Positions 16,399 to 26,326 of a stretch of DNA of 64,000 bases are shown here, one piece after another. The DNA lies in contig NZ_FLLQ01000002.1 of assembly GCF_900088415.1 (NCBI RefSeq), positions 62,001-126,000 on the forward strand. Direction: 5' to 3'. Position 1 is the first letter of the stretch. Each line of letters starts with the position of its first letter. The position numbers and the translations under genes were made by a program. This DNA comes from Vibrio mediterranei (lineage in GTDB: Bacteria; Pseudomonadota; Gammaproteobacteria; Enterobacterales; Vibrionaceae). Under the pieces are notes generated by a model. That model did not search any database, was not told the origin of the DNA, and saw only the letters and a list, made by a program, of their open reading frames with translations.

Positions 16399-16653
16399 AT
16401 GACACAAAATATAAACTCTATTACCTTCGATATGGTCGACACAGCAATCACAAGAGTAGAACACGCTAACCATATCAATTTGGAAGCACTCAAAAACACA
16501 CTGAGTGTTAACCCTGATCAGGCAGTAGAGATGTTCAACTCTTTGGTTTGCATAGACTCTATCGATGACAAATTTAAGCAAATCATGAATAGCTACCCAC
16601 AGCTACTAGATAACGCTCAGCACCTTTTAGAAACCTCTATTTTGCTGAGTTAG
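16399..16653 (+). CDS. Hypothetical 84-residue protein
   Basis: A small acidic, probably all-helical soluble protein (MTQNINSITFDMVDTAI at the start, then DPDQ-like and LLDNAQHLLETSILLS at the end). It has no signal peptide, membrane segment or recognised domain. The frame extends to a GTG at 16387, but neither start has a strong SD; the ATG is preferred. A strong bidirectional terminator follows 23 bases after the stop, which supports a real transcript on this strand. Function unknown. Confidence 0.5.
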   Translation: MTQNINSITFDMVDTAITRVEHANHINLEALKNTLSVNPDQAVEMFNSLVCIDSIDDKFKQIMNSYPQLLDNAQHLLETSILLS

Positions 16654-16675
16654 TCAATTTGTCGTTTGAAATCAT

Positions 16676-16705
16676 GAAAAAGCTCTCTTTTTAGAGAGCT
16701 TTTTT
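16676..16705. terminator. Bidirectional Rho-independent terminator
   Basis: AAAAAGCTCTCT, loop TTTT, AGAGAGCTTTTTT: a perfect stem with A- and T-tracts on both sides. It lies between the small + strand gene (ends 16653) and the convergent minus-strand M14-type gene (ends 16713). Confidence 0.88.
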
Positions 16706-16712
16706 GTGGCCG

Positions 16713-17711
16713 TTATTTAATTAACCGAACAAGTAGTGAACCCGGTGCTCTTACCGACTCTACGTTGTGACTGATCACCACGCCGTCTGAAGGTGACAAG
16801 TACTCTTCGATAACATCACCAAAACTGTTGTATTGTGTCGCTATTTTTTGACCCTCTGATATCTTATCGAGCAACTCAACATGGCTGATCACAAACCCAC
16901 CTTGATTCGCTCGAATACTTACAATTTGCTCGCCCTCTGTACAAGGTAGAGTTTGCGGCACCACTTCACCATCAATTAACTGATACGATCGCAGAATATT
17001 CAGCACCCCATCTACCGCACGTTGCACCATGTCTAGGTCAGAATAGCGCCCGACGCCAACTTCAATCGTAATTGAGGGAATGTCTGCTCGGTTATACACA
17101 GTTTCAAGAATGCCTGGGTCTCCTGGGTCGTTTAAAATCACATCGGGGTTCAGCAGACGCGCCATTCGAATGGCGTCATCAAGTCGATAATCGGCAAAGA
17201 CATACAGTGGATACGCCGCGCCCGAAGTTTGGGAATGCAGATCAATGGCCAGATCGGCGTTGGGCTGAAGAAGGTTGGTCCAAAGGCTGTGCGCAAAACG
17301 ATTCGCATCATCGCCATCTGGGCTGCCGGGAAAAACACGATTCAAATTCGAGGTGGAACTATCCGGAGCAGCGGAGTGGTAATCACGACTGTGGCGCGCG
17401 ATCCCAGACAGGTTCACTGTCGGCACAATGGTGACCGTACCGGCATTCGTTTTACCAATCAGCTCTCTAGCCAATTGCTGAGCCGTTAGGATCCCATTTT
17501 GCTCATCACCATGGATACCAGCGGTAATCATAATCCGTTTTCCAGAGCGAGAGCCCTTGAACACACGAACGGGCAACGTCTGGGGATGACCTATAGCGTC
17601 GGTGGCAACCGCAAACCAAAATTTATGCTCACCCGGCTCTAAACCTTCCACATCCAGGGCCTGTATCGTTGGATACATAGGCACAATACATTGGTTGAGT
17701 GGTTTAGACAT
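16713..17711 (-). CDS. Zinc-dependent deacylase/peptidase, succinylglutamate desuccinylase/aspartoacylase family
   Basis: A 332-residue M14-like zinc enzyme. Zinc ligands are visible as GIHGDEQNG (His and Glu, near residue 75) and DLHSQTSG (His, near 155). The catalytic glutamate is in SITIEVGVG, and the substrate arginine/asparagine region is SNLNRVFPG. The C-terminal part has the beta-rich extension (IRANQGGFVISHV, LSPSDGVVIS) typical of AstE/ASPA homologues. Such enzymes remove N-acyl groups from amino acids or act as carboxypeptidases. The start at 17711 has GGAG 6 bases upstream; the frame runs to 17744 without an SD. It lies downstream of oppF behind a terminator, so a link to peptide uptake is plausible but unproven. 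Confidence 0.82.
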   Translation of the reverse strand: MSKPLNQCIVPMYPTIQALDVEGLEPGEHKFWFAVATDAIGHPQTLPVRVFKGSRSGKRIMITAGIHGDEQNGILTAQQLARELIGKTNAGTVTIVPTVNLSGIARHSRDYHSAAPDSSTSNLNRVFPGSPDGDDANRFAHSLWTNLLQPNADLAIDLHSQTSGAAYPLYVFADYRLDDAIRMARLLNPDVILNDPGDPGILETVYNRADIPSITIEVGVGRYSDLDMVQRAVDGVLNILRSYQLIDGEVVPQTLPCTEGEQIVSIRANQGGFVISHVELLDKISEGQKIATQYNSFGDVIEEYLSPSDGVVISHNVESVRAPGSLLVRLIK

Positions 17712-17878
17712 AGTAACTCCGACGCTGGCACAAAGCATCATCATAACATTGATATAACACCAGTACAGTGCTGAATCACCGACTTACATCCCCCCTTACT
17801 ATTGGAACCATGGTGGCAGAACTGGTTGATAAGACTGAGTTTAAGTTACGGAAGGAGGCGATAAAAACGTTGCATAAA

Positions 17879-17899
17879 GGCGGCAGAGTCACTGCCGCC
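17879..17899 (-). terminator. Hairpin terminator after oppF
   Basis: A perfect 8-bp stem GGCGGCAG, loop AGTCA, CTGCCGCC, lies 7 bases beyond the oppF stop on the minus strand and is followed there by a short T run. It would end the opp operon. Confidence 0.75.
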
Positions 17900-17905
17900 G
17901 TTTTA

Positions 17906-18901
17906 TTATGCTAACAGGCAAGATACCGAGTGCGCTTCGTCACCAGTTAGTATCGGCTTTTCCTTGGCGCAGGTTTCATTGGCTAGTGGGCAGCGAGTAC
18001 GGAAAACACAACCTGAAGGTGGATTGATTGGAGAAGGCAAATCCCCTTCCAACATCTCGATGGTTTTCGAGCGCTCAATGTGAGGATCTGGTATTGGTAC
18101 CGCTGACATCAAAGCTCGAGTATAAGGGTGCTTTGGCTCAGCAAACAACGCCTCTGACTCTCCCAACTCTACCGCGCTTCCTAAATACATCACCAACACT
18201 CGGTCTGATATGTGTTTGACTACCGACAGATCGTGAGCAATAAAGACCAAACTCAGTCCTAGTTCCTTTTGTAGTGCTTTCAATAAATTCACTACCTGTG
18301 CTTGAATCGATACATCCAATGCTGATACTGGCTCATCGCAGATGATCATCTTGGGACGCAGAATCAGTGCTCGGGCAATACCGATACGCTGACACTGACC
18401 ACCAGAAAACTCATGGGGGTAGCGGTTAATCACATTAGGTAATAAACCGACTTTCGCCATCATTTCTTTAACGCGTTGCTTCACTTCTTGTTTGCCAAGC
18501 TCTGGATAAAATGTCTCTAGGGGCTCAGCAATGATATCTCCTACTGTCATGCGAGGATTGAGAGACGCCAGCGGATCTTGGAAAATCATCTGGATGTCCT
18601 TACGCGTCTCCCTGCGCTGCACAGAGTGCATTTTAGTAAGATCATTCCCAAGCCAGACCACCTCACCATCGGTGGCTTCAACTAAACCAATTATCGCACG
18701 TGCAAATGTGGATTTACCGCAACCTGACTCACCTACTACTCCGAGTGTTTCTCCTTCATAAAGACGGACATTGACTCCATCGACCGCTTTCAACTCAGAA
18801 GCTTTACTCCAAGGCCATGCGGATTTCGAAGCAATGCTGAAGTGTACTTTGAGCTGTTTTACATCTAACAGCAGGTTTTTGTTATCTTTCATAGCATTCA
18901 T
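17906..18901 (-). CDS. oppF: Oligopeptide ABC transporter ATP-binding protein OppF
   Basis: A 331-residue ATPase of the oligopeptide/dipeptide importer. Walker A is GESGCGKST (near residue 62), the Q-loop is in MIFQDPLASLNPRM, the signature is FSGGQCQRIGIARAL, and Walker B is MIICDEPVSALD with the H-loop FIAHDLSVV. The C-terminal oligopeptide-transporter extension has the Cys motif CVFRTRCPLANETC, which in some family members binds an Fe-S cluster. The start is taken as the ATG at 18901, which overlaps the oppD stop (ATGA) and has GGA upstream; a TTG at 18919 also opens the frame. Last gene of oppABCDF. Confidence 0.93.
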   Translation of the reverse strand: MNAMKDNKNLLLDVKQLKVHFSIASKSAWPWSKASELKAVDGVNVRLYEGETLGVVGESGCGKSTFARAIIGLVEATDGEVVWLGNDLTKMHSVQRRETRKDIQMIFQDPLASLNPRMTVGDIIAEPLETFYPELGKQEVKQRVKEMMAKVGLLPNVINRYPHEFSGGQCQRIGIARALILRPKMIICDEPVSALDVSIQAQVVNLLKALQKELGLSLVFIAHDLSVVKHISDRVLVMYLGSAVELGESEALFAEPKHPYTRALMSAVPIPDPHIERSKTIEMLEGDLPSPINPPSGCVFRTRCPLANETCAKEKPILTGDEAHSVSCLLA

Positions 18902-19869
18902 TTGGTCCAAGTCTCCCAATCAGAGAAGCAGGCTCGCTGGCGATTATCAGCAAAGTTCTCTAACGCCGGCGCCGTAACGCTGCACTGTGGAATAGCACGA
19001 TGGCAACGTTCTTGATAAGGACAGCCCGGTGGTAAGCGAAGCAAGTTAGGTGGATTGCCGGGAATAGTAGGGAGTATCTCCCCTTCCGTGTCCAATCGAG
19101 GAATAGCCTTGAGCAGGCCCTCTGCATAAGGATGACTTGGGTTATAAAAAATATCATCCACAGTTCCATACTCCATGGTACGGCCTGCATACATAACCAA
19201 TACCTTGTCGCAGGAACCAGCGACTACACCCAAATCATGGGTAATCATAATGATCGCCGTATTGAACTCAGTTTTCAGCTCATTCAATAGGTCCATGATC
19301 TGCGCCTGAACTGTAACGTCCAACGCAGTGGTGGGCTCATCGGCGATCAACAGCTTAGGGCGACACAACAGAGCCATGGCGATCATCACGCGTTGGCGCA
19401 TACCTCCTGAAAATTCATGAGGGTACATCGAGATACGCTTACGGGCTTCAGGAATCTTCACCGCCTCTAGCATGCGCACAGATTCTTCAAGCGCCTCCGT
19501 TTTACCCATCCCTTTGTGCAGCATCAGGACTTCCATCAATTGGTCACTGACCTTCATGTATGGATTGAGAGAAGTCATTGGGTCTTGGAAGATCATTGCA
19601 ATCTGTTCTGCACGAACTTTATTCAGTTCTTTTTCAGACAGATTAAGAATTTCACGACCTTCAAATTTAGCACTACCAGAGACAATGCCATTTTTTGCCA
19701 GTAAACCCATAATCGAGAAAACGGTTTGTGACTTACCGGAACCAGACTCGCCGACGATCCCCAACGTTTCGCCTTGGTTTAACGCGAAGTTGAGGTCATT
19801 CACTGCCGTCACTAAGCCATCCTGCGTCTTAAACTCAACTCGCAGATCTTTTACATCTAATAAACTCAT
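18898..19869 (-). CDS. oppD: Oligopeptide ABC transporter ATP-binding protein OppD
   Basis: A 323-residue ATPase partner of OppF. Walker [10 protein letters not shown]-loop [14 protein letters not shown], signature [15 protein letters not shown], Walker [13 protein letters not shown] and the H-loop ITHDLGVV are all visible. The C-terminus carries the family's Cys-rich oligopeptide-binding extension ([17 protein letters not shown]). The stop overlaps the oppF start, indicating translational coupling. It forms the cytoplasmic ATPase dimer that powers uptake through OppBC. Confidence 0.93.
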   Translation of the reverse strand: MSLLDVKDLRVEFKTQDGLVTAVNDLNFALNQGETLGIVGESGSGKSQTVFSIMGLLAKNGIVSGSAKFEGREILNLSEKELNKVRAEQIAMIFQDPMTSLNPYMKVSDQLMEVLMLHKGMGKTEALEESVRMLEAVKIPEARKRISMYPHEFSGGMRQRVMIAMALLCRPKLLIADEPTTALDVTVQAQIMDLLNELKTEFNTAIIMITHDLGVVAGSCDKVLVMYAGRTMEYGTVDDIFYNPSHPYAEGLLKAIPRLDTEGEILPTIPGNPPNLLRLPPGCPYQERCHRAIPQCSVTAPALENFADNRQRACFSDWETWTK

Positions 19870-19888
19870 TATTTTTCCTTAGTCACGA

Positions 19889-20791
19889 CTATCTGTCTTT
19901 TGGATCCAGCGCGTCACGAAGACCATCGCCAACGTAGTTAAAGCAAAATAGTGTGACCACCATGAAAATAGCAGGGAAAGCCAGTTGCCAAATAGCCACT
20001 TCCATTGTCTGAGACCCTTCCTGCAGCAGCGCGCCCCAACTTGTCATTGGCTCTTGCACGCCTAATCCAAGGAACGATAGGAACGACTCGGTTAAAATCA
20101 TGCTCGGAATAAGTAGTGTCGAATAAACCGCAACAATACCCAATACATTCGGCACAATATGGCGTGTAATGATTCGCCAGTTGCTCACACCACTGACATG
20201 AGCTGCCTCGATAAACTCTTTACTACGAAGACTTAACGTTTGACCACGTACTATTCGGGCCATGTCCAACCAGGCAATTGCGCCGATAGCGACGAAAATC
20301 AACACGATGTTGCGACCAAAGAAGGTTACTAACACGATCACCAGAAACATAAATGGCACTGCATAGAGAATTTCAAGCACACGCATCATCACGCGGTCCA
20401 CTCTGCCTCCGATAAATCCAGAGGTCGCCCCATACAAGGTCCCAATAAGCACAGCAACCAGAGCACCGAGCACACCAACCATCAATGAAATACGTCCACC
20501 GATTAGCGTTCGCACATAGAGATCTCGTCCTAAGCTATCCGTCCCAAACCAGTGATCTGCACTTGGTGCAGCGTGCATGGCATACCAATCCGTATCATCA
20601 AAGGTGTAACTTGCAACCATAGGAAGGAAAATCACTGCCATGGTCATTACAAACAGAATCAACAAACTCACCATCGCAGCTTTGTTTCGCATAAAACGAA
20701 TTCGCGCGTCTTGCCACAAGCTTCGACCTTCAATTTCTAAACTTTCTGAAAACTTCTCGACAGCTTCCAAGTTTTCTTTTTTCGTTAGCAT
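19889..20791 (-). CDS. oppC: Oligopeptide ABC transporter permease OppC
   Basis: A 300-residue inner-membrane permease. It has a cytoplasmic N-terminal part, a first helix (AAMVSLLILFVMTMAVIFLPMV), then the periplasmic loop containing HWFGTDSLGRDLYVR. The EAA coupling motif EAAHVSGVSNWRIITRHIVPN is near residue 205. The ATG at 20791 is preferred to the overlapping GTG at 20794, with an AGGAAG-type SD upstream. It pairs with OppB to form the channel and lies 19 bases before oppD. Confidence 0.93.
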   Translation of the reverse strand: MLTKKENLEAVEKFSESLEIEGRSLWQDARIRFMRNKAAMVSLLILFVMTMAVIFLPMVASYTFDDTDWYAMHAAPSADHWFGTDSLGRDLYVRTLIGGRISLMVGVLGALVAVLIGTLYGATSGFIGGRVDRVMMRVLEILYAVPFMFLVIVLVTFFGRNIVLIFVAIGAIAWLDMARIVRGQTLSLRSKEFIEAAHVSGVSNWRIITRHIVPNVLGIVAVYSTLLIPSMILTESFLSFLGLGVQEPMTSWGALLQEGSQTMEVAIWQLAFPAIFMVVTLFCFNYVGDGLRDALDPKDR

Positions 20792-20802
20792 CACTCACTT
20801 CC

Positions 20803-21723
20803 TCAGTAACGAATTTTCGGGTCGATCATCGCAAGCAAAATATCCACGATGGCGTTGAATAGAATGAAGAGGAAACCAATCAGAATGGTCACTCCCATCA
20901 CTAACGAATAGTCTCGGTTAAAAGCCGCGTTAACAAACAGCTTGCCGATACCCGGTAAGCCAAAAATAGTTTCGATAACAACGGAGCCAGTAATAATGCC
21001 GACAAAAGCAGGCCCCATATACGACACTACAGGCAGTAAAGCAGGCTTTAACGCATGCTTAAGAACGATGTAGGAATAACTCAGCCCTTTGGCTCGCGCT
21101 GTACGAATGAAATTACTGTTGAGCGTTTCTATCATGCTGCCTCTAGTGATACGAGCGAAAGTCGCCACATACAAAAGCGACATCCCGATAACGGGTAGTA
21201 CAATGTACTTCAGACCACCGTCGTGCCACCCCCCTGCTGGAAACAGGTGCCAGTGCAGTGAGAACAAGTAAATCAGTGCCGGAGCTAACACGAAGGATGG
21301 CATCACGACACCTAACATCGCGGTCGACATAATGGTGTAATCGACCCAGGTATTTTGCTTTAAGGCGGCAATCGTACCGACTGTGACTCCCATAATGAGG
21401 GTAAAGATAAATGCGACTAACCCCACTTTCGCCGATACCGGCAGTGCCACAGCGATCAATTCGTTAACCGTGTAATCTTGATACTTGAATGAGGGACCAA
21501 AATCTCCATGGAGGACGTTAGATAGGTAGGTCGTGTACTGCTCAAATACTGGCTTGTCTAGGCCATATTTAGCTTCAATATTTGCCATGACTTCAGGGGG
21601 AAGTGGGCGTTCACTTGAAAAAGGGTTACCCGGTGCAAAACGCATCAGAAAAAAAGATACGGTGATCAACACCAATAACGTTGGTATTGCTTCCAATATC
21701 CGCTTCATGATGAACTTAATCAT
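20803..21723 (-). CDS. oppB: Oligopeptide ABC transporter permease OppB
   Basis: A 306-residue permease, the same length as E. coli OppB. The N-terminus MIKFIMKRILEAIPTLLVLITVSFFLMRFAPGNPF is diagnostic, and the EAA motif region reads RTARAKGLSYSYIVLKHALKPALLP. The start at 21723 gives the family length and has GGA 7 bases upstream; the longer frame to 21768 adds 15 unlikely residues. It follows oppA and precedes oppC closely. Confidence 0.93.
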   Translation of the reverse strand: MIKFIMKRILEAIPTLLVLITVSFFLMRFAPGNPFSSERPLPPEVMANIEAKYGLDKPVFEQYTTYLSNVLHGDFGPSFKYQDYTVNELIAVALPVSAKVGLVAFIFTLIMGVTVGTIAALKQNTWVDYTIMSTAMLGVVMPSFVLAPALIYLFSLHWHLFPAGGWHDGGLKYIVLPVIGMSLLYVATFARITRGSMIETLNSNFIRTARAKGLSYSYIVLKHALKPALLPVVSYMGPAFVGIITGSVVIETIFGLPGIGKLFVNAAFNRDYSLVMGVTILIGFLFILFNAIVDILLAMIDPKIRY

Positions 21724-21810
21724 AAACGTGTCCAGTTTGAAATTATGAATAACAGAAGGACACTGCATGTACGATCACATACAGAGTCCTTGCTGACTTT
21801 TTAACACTGA

Positions 21811-23445
21811 TTACTTAGCTTTGATGTAAAGGTCTTTTGCGTAGATCTTGTCTTCCGCGTTCCCTTCGGGATAACCGCCAAGTTGAGGTGAAACGAGACG
21901 TGTCGTCACGTATTGATAGATTGGAGCTAAAGGCATGTCTTTCGACAGTTGTGCCTCTGCGTCATAGTAGAGCTGAGTGCGCTCAGACTCGGATTTTGAG
22001 TTGAGGGCTTTGTCGATAATGGCATCATAAGCTGGACTCTTATAATGAACACCACCATTGACGTTATCGCTCATCATCAAAGTTAAGAAGGTCGATGCTT
22101 CGTTGTAGTCTCCACACCACGCAGCACGCGTGACGTCAAAGTTGCCTTGGTCCCTACTCGCTAGGTAAGACTTCCATTCTTGGTTCTCCAGGTGAACATT
22201 AACCCCGAGTTTTTTCTTCCACATCGACGAAATAGCTACCGCAATTTTCTTGTGATTTCCCGACGTGTTATACAGCAGGCTGAAATCTAGCGGGTGGTCT
22301 TTATCGTAACCAGCCTCTGCCAGCAACGCCCGCGCTTTCTCATCTCTTTGTTTTTGCGTTAGCTTGCCGTATTCCGGCAATTGTGGCGAAAATCCCGCGG
22401 TGATTTCTGGCGTTAGGAAGTAAGCGGGTTTCTGTCCCTGCCCTAAAATGGCTTTAGTAATAATGTCACGGTCAATAGCATAAGACAGTGCTTTGCGGAC
22501 TCTTACATCATTAAACGGTGCTTTCATTGCGTTGAACTGATAGTAATAGCTGCATAAGTTGCCCTTGATGGCGACATCCTGCGGATACTCTTTTTGAAGG
22601 CGATGGAAATGCTCGTTTGGCACTTCGTTGGTCATCTGAATTTCACCCGACAGGAAACGGTTCATTTCAGCGACTTGATCCTCAATAGGCAAGAAAGTGA
22701 CTTTGTTGATCACTGTGTGTTCATTATCCCAGTAATTAGGATTTCGCTTCAGCTCTAATCGCTCATTCACCACCCACTTTTCCGGAAGGTATGCGCCATT
22801 ACCAACAAAGTGCTCCGGTTTGGTCCACTTCTCGCCCCATTTTTCAATTGTCGCTTTATGTACAGGCATCATAGTGGTGTGAGCCAACATCTTAACGAAA
22901 TAAGGTACTTCGGTATCCAATGTGACTTTAAGTGTGTAGTCGTCAACGGCCTCAACACCTAATTCAGATATATCTTTCTTACCTTCGATAATATCTTGCG
23001 CGTTTTTCATCTTGGTTGAGGAAAGATACCAAGCGTAAGGTGACGCAGTTTTCGGATCCACTGCTCGGCGGAAACTGTAGACGAAATCTCCCGCGGTCAC
23101 AGGATCGCCATTGGACCATTTAGCATTGTGACGGAGGTGGAAAGTGAAGGTCTTATTGTCAGGAGTATCCCAAGATTCGGCCACACCCGGAATGGTTTGA
23201 CCATTGGCATCCTGTGTCACCAGACCTTCCAACAAATCACGGATGACGTTTGACTCTGGAACACCTTCTGACTTTTGAGGGTCAATGGTTGCCACTTCGG
23301 TACCGTTACCTCGTACAAATTCTTGTTTTTTTGCTAGTTTAGTTCCGGCTGGAACGTTAGCTGCATAGGATGACTGAATAATAGTAGAGCTAAGTATGCC
23401 CGTACTAATTAGTAGTGCTATTTTCGTTTTATTAATAGTTAACAT
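21811..23445 (-). CDS. oppA: Periplasmic oligopeptide-binding protein OppA
   Basis: A 544-residue solute-binding protein (SBP family 5). The signal peptide is KTKIALLISTGILSSTIIQSSYAA. The mature start shows family features (GTEVATIDPQKSEGVPESNV, RDLLEGLV, GVAESWDTPDNKTFTFHLR), the core motif WSNGDPVTAGDFVYSFRRAVDP and late motif DVRVRKALSYAIDRD. It captures peptides in the periplasm and delivers them to OppBCDF. The ATG at 23445 starts the signal peptide and has AGG upstream; the frame extends to 23502. First gene of the operon. The upstream 185 bases contain a GGAG-AATTAA-CTCC hairpin near 23480. Confidence 0.93.
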   Translation of the reverse strand: MLTINKTKIALLISTGILSSTIIQSSYAANVPAGTKLAKKQEFVRGNGTEVATIDPQKSEGVPESNVIRDLLEGLVTQDANGQTIPGVAESWDTPDNKTFTFHLRHNAKWSNGDPVTAGDFVYSFRRAVDPKTASPYAWYLSSTKMKNAQDIIEGKKDISELGVEAVDDYTLKVTLDTEVPYFVKMLAHTTMMPVHKATIEKWGEKWTKPEHFVGNGAYLPEKWVVNERLELKRNPNYWDNEHTVINKVTFLPIEDQVAEMNRFLSGEIQMTNEVPNEHFHRLQKEYPQDVAIKGNLCSYYYQFNAMKAPFNDVRVRKALSYAIDRDIITKAILGQGQKPAYFLTPEITAGFSPQLPEYGKLTQKQRDEKARALLAEAGYDKDHPLDFSLLYNTSGNHKKIAVAISSMWKKKLGVNVHLENQEWKSYLASRDQGNFDVTRAAWCGDYNEASTFLTLMMSDNVNGGVHYKSPAYDAIIDKALNSKSESERTQLYYDAEAQLSKDMPLAPIYQYVTTRLVSPQLGGYPEGNAEDKIYAKDLYIKAK

Positions 23446-23630
23446 GTTGTGCCTGCATCTTTTATTGTGATTAAACTGGAGAATTAACTCCGTTTGATTC
23501 AAAAGTATTTTTTACGCAAAGATGTAACACAAAAAGATAATTCTTATTCACATTAAGGAAATTTGATAGATAGGTAACGTTTTTATCACATTATATTAAT
23601 GTCAAGCAGCACCTATAAATCATTCGATTA

Positions 23631-23924
23631 TCATAGAAATTGTTTTACTTTATCTATATCTGCTTGGAATGTATCAGCGCCGATAATAGTGACTACTTGC
23701 TCAATAACTTTGATTTCTTCAGGGTCAAATGTATGGTGTGGATCGACTAAGTTCCATACATGAAGAGGACTTGGAGACCATCGCTTGAACAAGCAGTCTA
23801 GAGCTTGCTCTTGGCTTCGGGCGAGTTGTTTATGTATATTTTTGGCACCTTTGTGCCTCAAAGGGCCGTTAATGTAGACATCTGCCATATGAAGCATCAA
23901 TCTTATTCGTGTTGTTTCGAACAT
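23631..23924 (-). CDS. Hypothetical 97-residue protein
   Basis: A small soluble protein (FETTRIRLMLHMADVYINGP near the N-terminus, many Lys/Gln/His, and a hydrophobic C-terminal helix region IEQVVTIIGADTF). No domain, signal peptide or membrane segment is recognised. The ATG at 23924 has GGA about 12 bases upstream, which is distant. It stands alone between oppA and the transketolase gene on the same strand. It is probably real because of its length and codon use, but the function is unknown. Confidence 0.5.
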   Translation of the reverse strand: MFETTRIRLMLHMADVYINGPLRHKGAKNIHKQLARSQEQALDCLFKRWSPSPLHVWNLVDPHHTFDPEEIKVIEQVVTIIGADTFQADIDKVKQFL

Positions 23925-24307
23925 TATTTCTAATTTCCTGCAGTGCTCTACGACTTATTACACACAACAAAATATCCGTTATTGTCCATTTATAATGAGT
24001 AATGTCTAGATAACATACTTTCTCAAAAGGTTAATGTGAATCGTGGATAAATTATTCGCTGTTATTTTCTGATATATTGCTTTTAATTAGGCAAGAGATA
24101 AGATATTTCCATCGAAAGATAATATTATTTAGAAACTGATCATTCTAGGCATACACTAGCAGTTAAATAATATTAACACTATGAAGGTAAATGTGGCTCA
24201 AAAAATCACATTCATAAGAGTGTTGATGAGAGGGATGACTGTCGATTCTTGAGGCAGGTTGTACGGCATAAGAGAAACATCTCACTTCTTATACCGTACA
24301 AAAGCAC
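23925..24307. other. Intergenic region ending in the tkt terminator
   Basis: An AT-rich 383-base gap. It contains the transketolase terminator (24259-24301) and a 23-codon frame at 24181-24252 without supporting features. I see nothing else. Confidence 0.6.
24259..24301 (-). terminator. Long hairpin terminator after transketolase
   Basis: TTGTACGGCATAAGA and TCTTATACCGTACAA form a 15-bp stem (one mismatch) with a 13-base loop, 7 bases past the transketolase stop codon. It ends the cmt/ygg/tkt cluster. Confidence 0.75.
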
Positions 24308-26311
24308 TTACGCCAGTAGCGATTTCGCAGTCGCTACAACGTTTTCAGTTGTGAAGCCAAACATCTTAAACAGCTCACCCGCTGGCGCAGATTCACCGAA
24401 TGTTGTCATGCCGATGATCTTGCCACCGAAACCAACATACTTGTACCAGTAATCCGCAATACCTGCTTCAACAGCAATACGCTTAGTCACTGCCGCAGGA
24501 AGAACCGCTTCACGGTATGCTTCATCTTGCGCATCAAATACGTCAGTAGAAGGAAGAGACACTACACGTACCTTCTTACCTTCAGCCGTCAGTTCAGCGT
24601 AAGCGTTTGTTGCTAGCTCAACTTCAGAGCCTGTCGCAATAAAGATTAGCTCAGGCGTGCCTTCGCAATCTTTCAGGATGTAACCACCCTTAGCAACGTT
24701 TGCTAGCTGCTCAGCGTCACGATATTGCTGTGTTAGGTTTTGACGAGAGAAGATAAGCGATGTTGGGCCGTCTTTACGTTCAATTGCGTATTTCCAAGCC
24801 ACCGCAGACTCTACTTGGTCACATGGGCGCCATGTACTCATGTTTGGCGTTACGCGTAGTGATGCGATTTGCTCAACCGGTTGGTGCGTCGGACCATCTT
24901 CACCCAGACCGATAGAGTCGTGAGTGTAAACTTGGATGTTTTGCACTTTCATCAGTGCAGCCATGCGCATTGCGTTACGAGCGTATTCCATGAACATTAG
25001 GAAGGTTGCACCGTAAGGGACGAAACCACCATGCAGAGCGATACCATTGATGATCGCCGTCATACCGAATTCACGTACACCGTAGTGGATGTAGTTACCA
25101 GACGCATCGTCAGCCGTCAGCGACTGAGAGCCAGACCACATGGTGAGGTTTGATGGTGCTAGGTCAGCAGAGCCGCCCATGAATTCTGGAAGCATCTTAC
25201 CGAACGCTTCTAGAGCATTTTGAGACGCTTTACGAGATGCAATGTTTGCTGGGTTAGCTTGAAGATCAGCAATGATCTTGCTTGCTTCTTGTTCCCACTG
25301 AGCTGGAAGCTCACCGTTCACACGACGCTTAAACTCAGCTGCTAGCTCTGGGTAAGCCGCTTCATAAGCCGCTAGCTTCTCGTTCCAAGCTGCTTCTTTT
25401 GCGCTACCCGCTTCGTTTGCATCCCACTCTGCTTTGATGTCAGCAGGGATTTCGAATGGACCGTGTTCCCAACCCAGGAATTCACGTGCTGCTGCAATTT
25501 CGTCGTGACCTAGTGGTGCACCGTGACAGTCGTGAGAGCCCGCTTTGTTTGGTGAACCAAAACCGATGATGGTTTTAGTACAGATAAGTGTTGGACGTGG
25601 ATCCGCTTTTGCCGCTTCAATCGCTGCATTGATCGCGTCAGCATCGTGACCGTCTACTGCAGGAATTACGTGCCAGCCGTATGCTTCGAAGCGCTTAGGT
25701 GTATCGTCAGAGAACCAACCTTCGACTTCACCATCGATAGAAATACCGTTGTCATCCCAGAAAGCAATCAGCTTACCTAGACCTAGCGTACCTGCTAGAG
25801 AACATGCTTCGTGAGAGATACCTTCCATCAGACAGCCGTCACCCATGAAGACATAAGTGAAGTGGTCAACGATGTCGTGACCTTCTTTGTTGAATTGTGC
25901 TGCAAGAGATTTCTCAGCAATCGCCATACCAACCGCGTTGGTAATGCCTTGACCTAGAGGACCAGTCGTCGTCTCGATACCTGGTGCATAGCCGTACTCT
26001 GGGTGACCTGGTGTTTTTGAGTGCAGTTGACGGAAGTTTTTCAAATCGTCAATTGATAGCTCGTAGCCGCTTAGGTGAAGCAGAGAGTAAATCAGCATTG
26101 AGCCGTGGCCGTTTGACAGTACGAAACGGTCGCGGTCAGCCCATTCTGGGTTTGACGGGTTGTGATTTAGGTGAGAACGCCAAAGAACTTCAGCGATATC
26201 AGCCATACCCATTGGTGCACCTGGGTGACCTGAGTTAGCTTGTTGAACACCATCCATGCTTAGCGCGCGGATTGCATTAGCGAGTTTTTTTCTGTTGTTT
26301 GTTTCAGTCAT
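24308..26311 (-). CDS. tkt: Transketolase
   Basis: A 667-residue thiamine-diphosphate enzyme that transfers two-carbon ketol units between sugar phosphates in the pentose phosphate pathway. The N-terminal signature [28 protein letters not shown], the ThDP-binding motif [13 protein letters not shown]...[10 protein letters not shown] (about residues 155-190), the histidines TTGPLGQG and [11 protein letters not shown], and the second-domain glutamate/phosphate-binding segments ([25 protein letters not shown]) are all present. Length matches E. coli TktA. It is the last gene of the cmt/ygg cluster, as tktA is in E. coli, 15 bases after the PHP hydrolase gene. It is probably supplied as the pentose-phosphate exit for the cluster's sugar. 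Confidence 0.96.
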   Translation of the reverse strand: MTETNNRKKLANAIRALSMDGVQQANSGHPGAPMGMADIAEVLWRSHLNHNPSNPEWADRDRFVLSNGHGSMLIYSLLHLSGYELSIDDLKNFRQLHSKTPGHPEYGYAPGIETTTGPLGQGITNAVGMAIAEKSLAAQFNKEGHDIVDHFTYVFMGDGCLMEGISHEACSLAGTLGLGKLIAFWDDNGISIDGEVEGWFSDDTPKRFEAYGWHVIPAVDGHDADAINAAIEAAKADPRPTLICTKTIIGFGSPNKAGSHDCHGAPLGHDEIAAAREFLGWEHGPFEIPADIKAEWDANEAGSAKEAAWNEKLAAYEAAYPELAAEFKRRVNGELPAQWEQEASKIIADLQANPANIASRKASQNALEAFGKMLPEFMGGSADLAPSNLTMWSGSQSLTADDASGNYIHYGVREFGMTAIINGIALHGGFVPYGATFLMFMEYARNAMRMAALMKVQNIQVYTHDSIGLGEDGPTHQPVEQIASLRVTPNMSTWRPCDQVESAVAWKYAIERKDGPTSLIFSRQNLTQQYRDAEQLANVAKGGYILKDCEGTPELIFIATGSEVELATNAYAELTAEGKKVRVVSLPSTDVFDAQDEAYREAVLPAAVTKRIAVEAGIADYWYKYVGFGGKIIGMTTFGESAPAGELFKMFGFTTENVVATAKSLLA

Positions 26312-26326
26312 TTTAACTCTCGAAAA

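Noticed and set aside
16233..16469. 78-codon + strand frame overlapping the small gene at 16399
   Set aside because: No SD, unusual composition, and it overlaps in another frame the better candidate that ends just before a strong terminator.
17072..17434. 120-codon + strand frame inside the zinc deacylase gene
   Set aside because: Antisense shadow of a gene with clear catalytic motifs.
24188..24213. ATGTGG...CACAT considered as a CRP site
   Set aside because: The half-site spacing is too large for CRP.
24181..24252. 23-codon frame before the transketolase terminator
   Set aside because: No SD, no amino-acid bias of a leader peptide, and on the wrong strand for the neighbouring operon.
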